From Cytidiella melzeri (taxonomy: Eukaryota > Basidiomycota > Agaricomycetes > Polyporales > Irpicaceae), in contig JABYQR010000365.1 in NCBI GenBank assembly GCA_022592445.1, forward strand, positions 1-43,172: DNA of 43,172 bases, read 5' to 3'. Positions within the stretch are counted from its first letter, which is position 1; each line of letters begins with the position of its first letter. Under the pieces are notes generated by a model, which saw nothing but the letters and a program-made list of their open reading frames with translations, did not search any database and had not been told where the DNA came from. The translations under genes were made by a program, and so were the position numbers. Positions 40,689-43,172 of this stretch are shown here, in pieces.

Positions 40689-42251
40689 GTGGCTTCCCAA
40701 AGTCCCGATAGTAGCATTTGGTCCAGAGATCATCTTCCCTGCAAAAACTATCCCCACGCCTTCAACAACCAGACTGTCAGAGACAAGAGCTACAACCCAG
40801 ACGAAGGACATCAGATTTGTGAAGTACAACCGTGTCCCAACCGATACAACAGAGTAGAATATCCTGGTCGTTACGCAAATCAGTATCGACCCATCCATCA
40901 CTGGCAGGAAGATCGCATTCTTTAATCTCTCCCACCACTACCTGAACCTGAAGAAGACCTTGATCGAACCTTCACACAGGAACAATACCAGATGGATTCC
41001 ACAAATGTCTCCCAGCATGCTTCCAGGGCAGCAACCCCCGCCCCCACACAAGAGCCGTCCCTGCCCCCCACAGCAGAACAGCTTCTGCATGCACTACTCC
41101 TTGGTCAGCAACAGCTGACACAAGCTATCACAGCACTGGTTCAGAACCAGCAACAACCGGTCAACAACAGGTCACGGGAAAGGGTTGTAGAAAAACCCAC
41201 CAGTTTCAAGGGCAATGCTAGTAGTGACGCGCGTCGCTTTTTAGCCGCCTTCTCAATGTATGCACAGTTTAATGAGAAGCTGTCGCCGTACAATGCCCAA
41301 GGTGGTCAGACTCGGTTAGACCATCTCTGGATCTCGTCGGCCCTGTCATTTATGACAGAAGATGCAGCAGTTTGGGCTACGCCCCACATGGATTTGATTG
41401 CTAGCCATCAAATGGCATTCAATGGTGACTGGGACGACTTCAAGACAGCGTTCAAAGCACGATTTGAACCGGTCGATGTAATGGTAGACGCTAAAGCCAA
41501 GCTCAGGGAGCTATGGCAAGGCAAGAAAACGGTTCCGGAGTACACGACTTGATTCAGGGAGATTATGGACAGGACCGGCTACTCAACACAAGACCTTCGT
41601 GATCGGTACTACGAACACTTGAGTACTACCATCAAGGATGAACTGGTTCACACTGCAAGGCCACACGTCACTCTCGTAGATCTGATCAATGTTGCTACCA
41701 ACATTGACAATCGTCTTCGTGTTCGAGCTCAAGAGAAAGCTCGTGAACAAGGTCGAACGGTCCCCAATCTGTTTAAAACCACACCGGTCTCCACCTCGTC
41801 CCCGGCTCCCTTCGTAAAAACGCCTCGTGACTCCAATGCCATGGAAATCAATGCTACCAAAGTGGGACCCAACGGAAAAACACGCGCCGACTTCATGAAG
41901 GCCATGAACGGCAGATGTTACGGATGCGGATCAAAGGATCACCAAAAGAAGGATGGAAAACACGATCGTGAACTGTGCGGACATTGTGGTGGCAACCATC
42001 AGACGCAAGTTTGCCAAAGCCGGTTCCTCGGATACCCACCCAGGCAACAGAAGGTGGCTGCTAGTACCCTCTTTGATCCATCCACTCCGGCTCCCTCGTC
42101 GTCCTCGTCCGTGAGGCCCCTGCCTAATCCACCCGCCGCCTCCGTCGCCAGCTCCTCATCACCAAGTCCGTTCGACTATGATGCCATCATGAAGCAGATG
42201 TCATCACTCACGGACAAAGTCAAGCAGCTGGGTAATCAAAGGGATTTTTAG
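40689..42251 (+). pseudogene. Element D Gag, two in-frame stops
   Basis: The upstream conserved segment (PCKNYPHAFNNQTV, VQPCPNRYNR) ends at TAA 40923-40925. The same frame continues from MDSTNVSQHASRAATP (40992). The Gag core is SRERVVEKPTSFKGNASSDA...WDDFKTAFKARFEPVDVMVD. A TGA at 41550-41552 (YTT-stop-FREIM) replaces an expected Arg, and the frame continues to 42251. Zinc region: CYGCGSKDHQKKDGKH (C-x2-C-x4-H-x6-H) and CGHCGGNHQTQVC. It ends GAT-TTT-TAG. Confidence 0.8.
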
Positions 42252-43172
42252 AAAGGACTCCTGGTGAAACTGCACCCTCGAGTCCCTCTGGAAAGACCTA
42301 CGTAGAAGAAGTGGAGGACAATGATGATTTCCCCACGGACACAGTTTGTAACGCCCCTGTAGTAAATACCCGCCCCGCACAGCAGCCCGATTCGCAACCT
42401 TCAGTTTTATTTAACGACATGTATAACTACTTCGAAACCTTGTCGTCTTGCATAGTACCAGAAATAGACCCGCTTAGCATGCACTTCCGAGTTCCTATTA
42501 CGCTCAAAGGAGTGTTTAGAGAACAAGGCATCAAAGCCATGATTGACTCAGGAGCCACCGCGTTATTCCTGAGTCAAGACTTTGTCAATCGGCACCGAGT
42601 ACGTACGGTCCCCTTAGAAAGACAGATCCCACTCCATAACATCGATGGGACTCTAAATCAAGGAGGACGTATAACACACAGAGCAGAGCTCGAACTACAA
42701 GTTGGGGCTATCAAAGAAAATGCAACTTTTTTGGTCACAGACATCGGACCAGAAGACTGCATTCTAGGTCTACGCTGGCTTCACAAAGCAAACCCCAAGA
42801 TCAATTGGGCTACCGGAGAAATGGAACTGGAAGCCGAAGAAGACTTCGAACCCTTCCAGTCTATCACAGCCAATCGGAAACAGAGGCGAGCCTGGCTCAG
42901 AGCCGGTATCATTCAGGACACAAAAGAAGAACTTTGGTCCTGTGCCAGCTTTACGTACTCCACAGACATCGCTGCTAAAGCCCATCAATCCAAAGAACAA
43001 CGGACGTTCGAACAGATGGTTCCAGAGGAATACCGCAGACACCAGAAAGTCTTTTCAGAAGAAGCATCACAGCGTCTCCCCGAGCATCAGCCCTGGGATC
43101 ATACGATTGATCTGACCGAGAACCCAAAGATGTTCAGATCCAAGGTCTACCCCATGTCTCCGATGAACCAGC
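42248..43172 (+). CDS. Element D Pol: protease and start of reverse transcriptase (partial)
   Basis: The frame is -1 to Gag, opening at TTA-GAA-AGG, and is open to the window end. Aspartic protease: IKAMIDSGATALFLS (DSG), HNIDGTLNQGGRITHRAELE and EDCILGLRWLHKANPKINW. Then the linker VPEEYRRHQKVFSEE and the pre-RT motif HQPWDHTIDLTENPK. No stop is seen in this part. Confidence 0.85.

Larger units (their letters stand above)
38185..43172 (+). mobile_element. Ty3/gypsy element D (B-type LTR), runs off the window
   Basis: 5' LTR 38185-38984, primer site 38987-38996, leader with solo A LTR, ORF1, Gag and Pol to the window end. It sits inside the A LTR at 37973, with tatat as the visible target flank. 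Protein order and sequence are close to A1, although the LTRs differ. Confidence 0.88.

Noticed and set aside
1..43172. CRISPR array, tRNA, rRNA or bacterial operon signals
   Set aside because: No spaced direct-repeat array, no tRNA cloverleaf recognised; gene structure is eukaryotic with spliceosomal introns.

Overview
This window looks like a transposon-rich stretch of a filamentous basidiomycete genome, most likely class Agaricomycetes. The evidence is: genes cut by very short introns (about 45-70 nt with CTAAC/CTAAT branch sites); KDZ (Kyakuja-Dileera-Zisupton) transposases; Ty3/gypsy chromoviruses with CACGTG/TGACGTCA-rich LTRs; a two-gene PIF/Harbinger element; a Tad-like LINE remnant; and a divergent nucleotidyltransferase-like gene of a type common in mushroom-forming fungi. 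No tRNA, rRNA or CRISPR is seen. Only about 2 kb looks like ordinary host coding sequence.

Layout. 0.16-0.54 kb: tandem 213-bp repeats. 0.54-2.5 kb: decayed transposon-type protein gene (minus). 2.97-12.34 kb: gypsy element A1 (minus; 3' LTR, chromodomain, integrase, RNase H, RT, protease, Gag, upstream ORF1, 5' LTR), interrupted by two solo LTRs of two families (A and B), each with a perfect 5-bp target duplication. 12.8-14.1 kb: remnant of a KDZ transposase with CxC5/CxC6-like cysteine clusters. 14.76-15.11 kb: a MITE, directly abutting a 3.04-kb PIF/Harbinger element (15.11-18.15 kb) with an intact Myb/SANT-like gene and a frameshifted transposase. 18.33-27.65 kb: a complete 9.3-kb KDZ transposon with about 564-bp inverted repeats, an 8-bp target duplication and three genes: transposase (+), an intact HMG-like accessory gene (-), and a third gene (-) split by a solo A LTR. 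27.78-29.10 kb: three-exon nucleotidyltransferase-like gene. 29.4-29.96 kb: LINE 3' remnant. 30.0-30.9 kb: LTR-like promoter region. 31.03-31.52 kb: small secreted protein candidate. 31.81-32.24 kb: fold-back MITE with 190-bp arms that match throughout. 34.3 kb to the end: nested gypsy elements. Element C (+) is interrupted by a solo B LTR and then by an A LTR; that A LTR is split by element D (+, B-type LTR), whose leader holds a solo A LTR.

The strongest structural signals are these. (1) The KDZ transposon is fully delimited, and removing its inserted LTR restores a 435-codon frame. (2) In both LTR families the 10 nt starting 34 bp after the TATA box are the exact reverse complement of the sequence 3 nt after the LTR, with a compensating base change between families: Tf1-style self-priming. 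Each family also has a roughly 20-bp direct repeat bracketing an intron-like GT...AG segment right after this primer. (3) All three Gag-Pol junctions end Gag on TTT-TAG/TGA in a T run, with Pol in the -1 frame. (4) Most in-frame stops in the elements are TGA where family context expects Arg (CGA), the mark of C-to-T decay at CpG.
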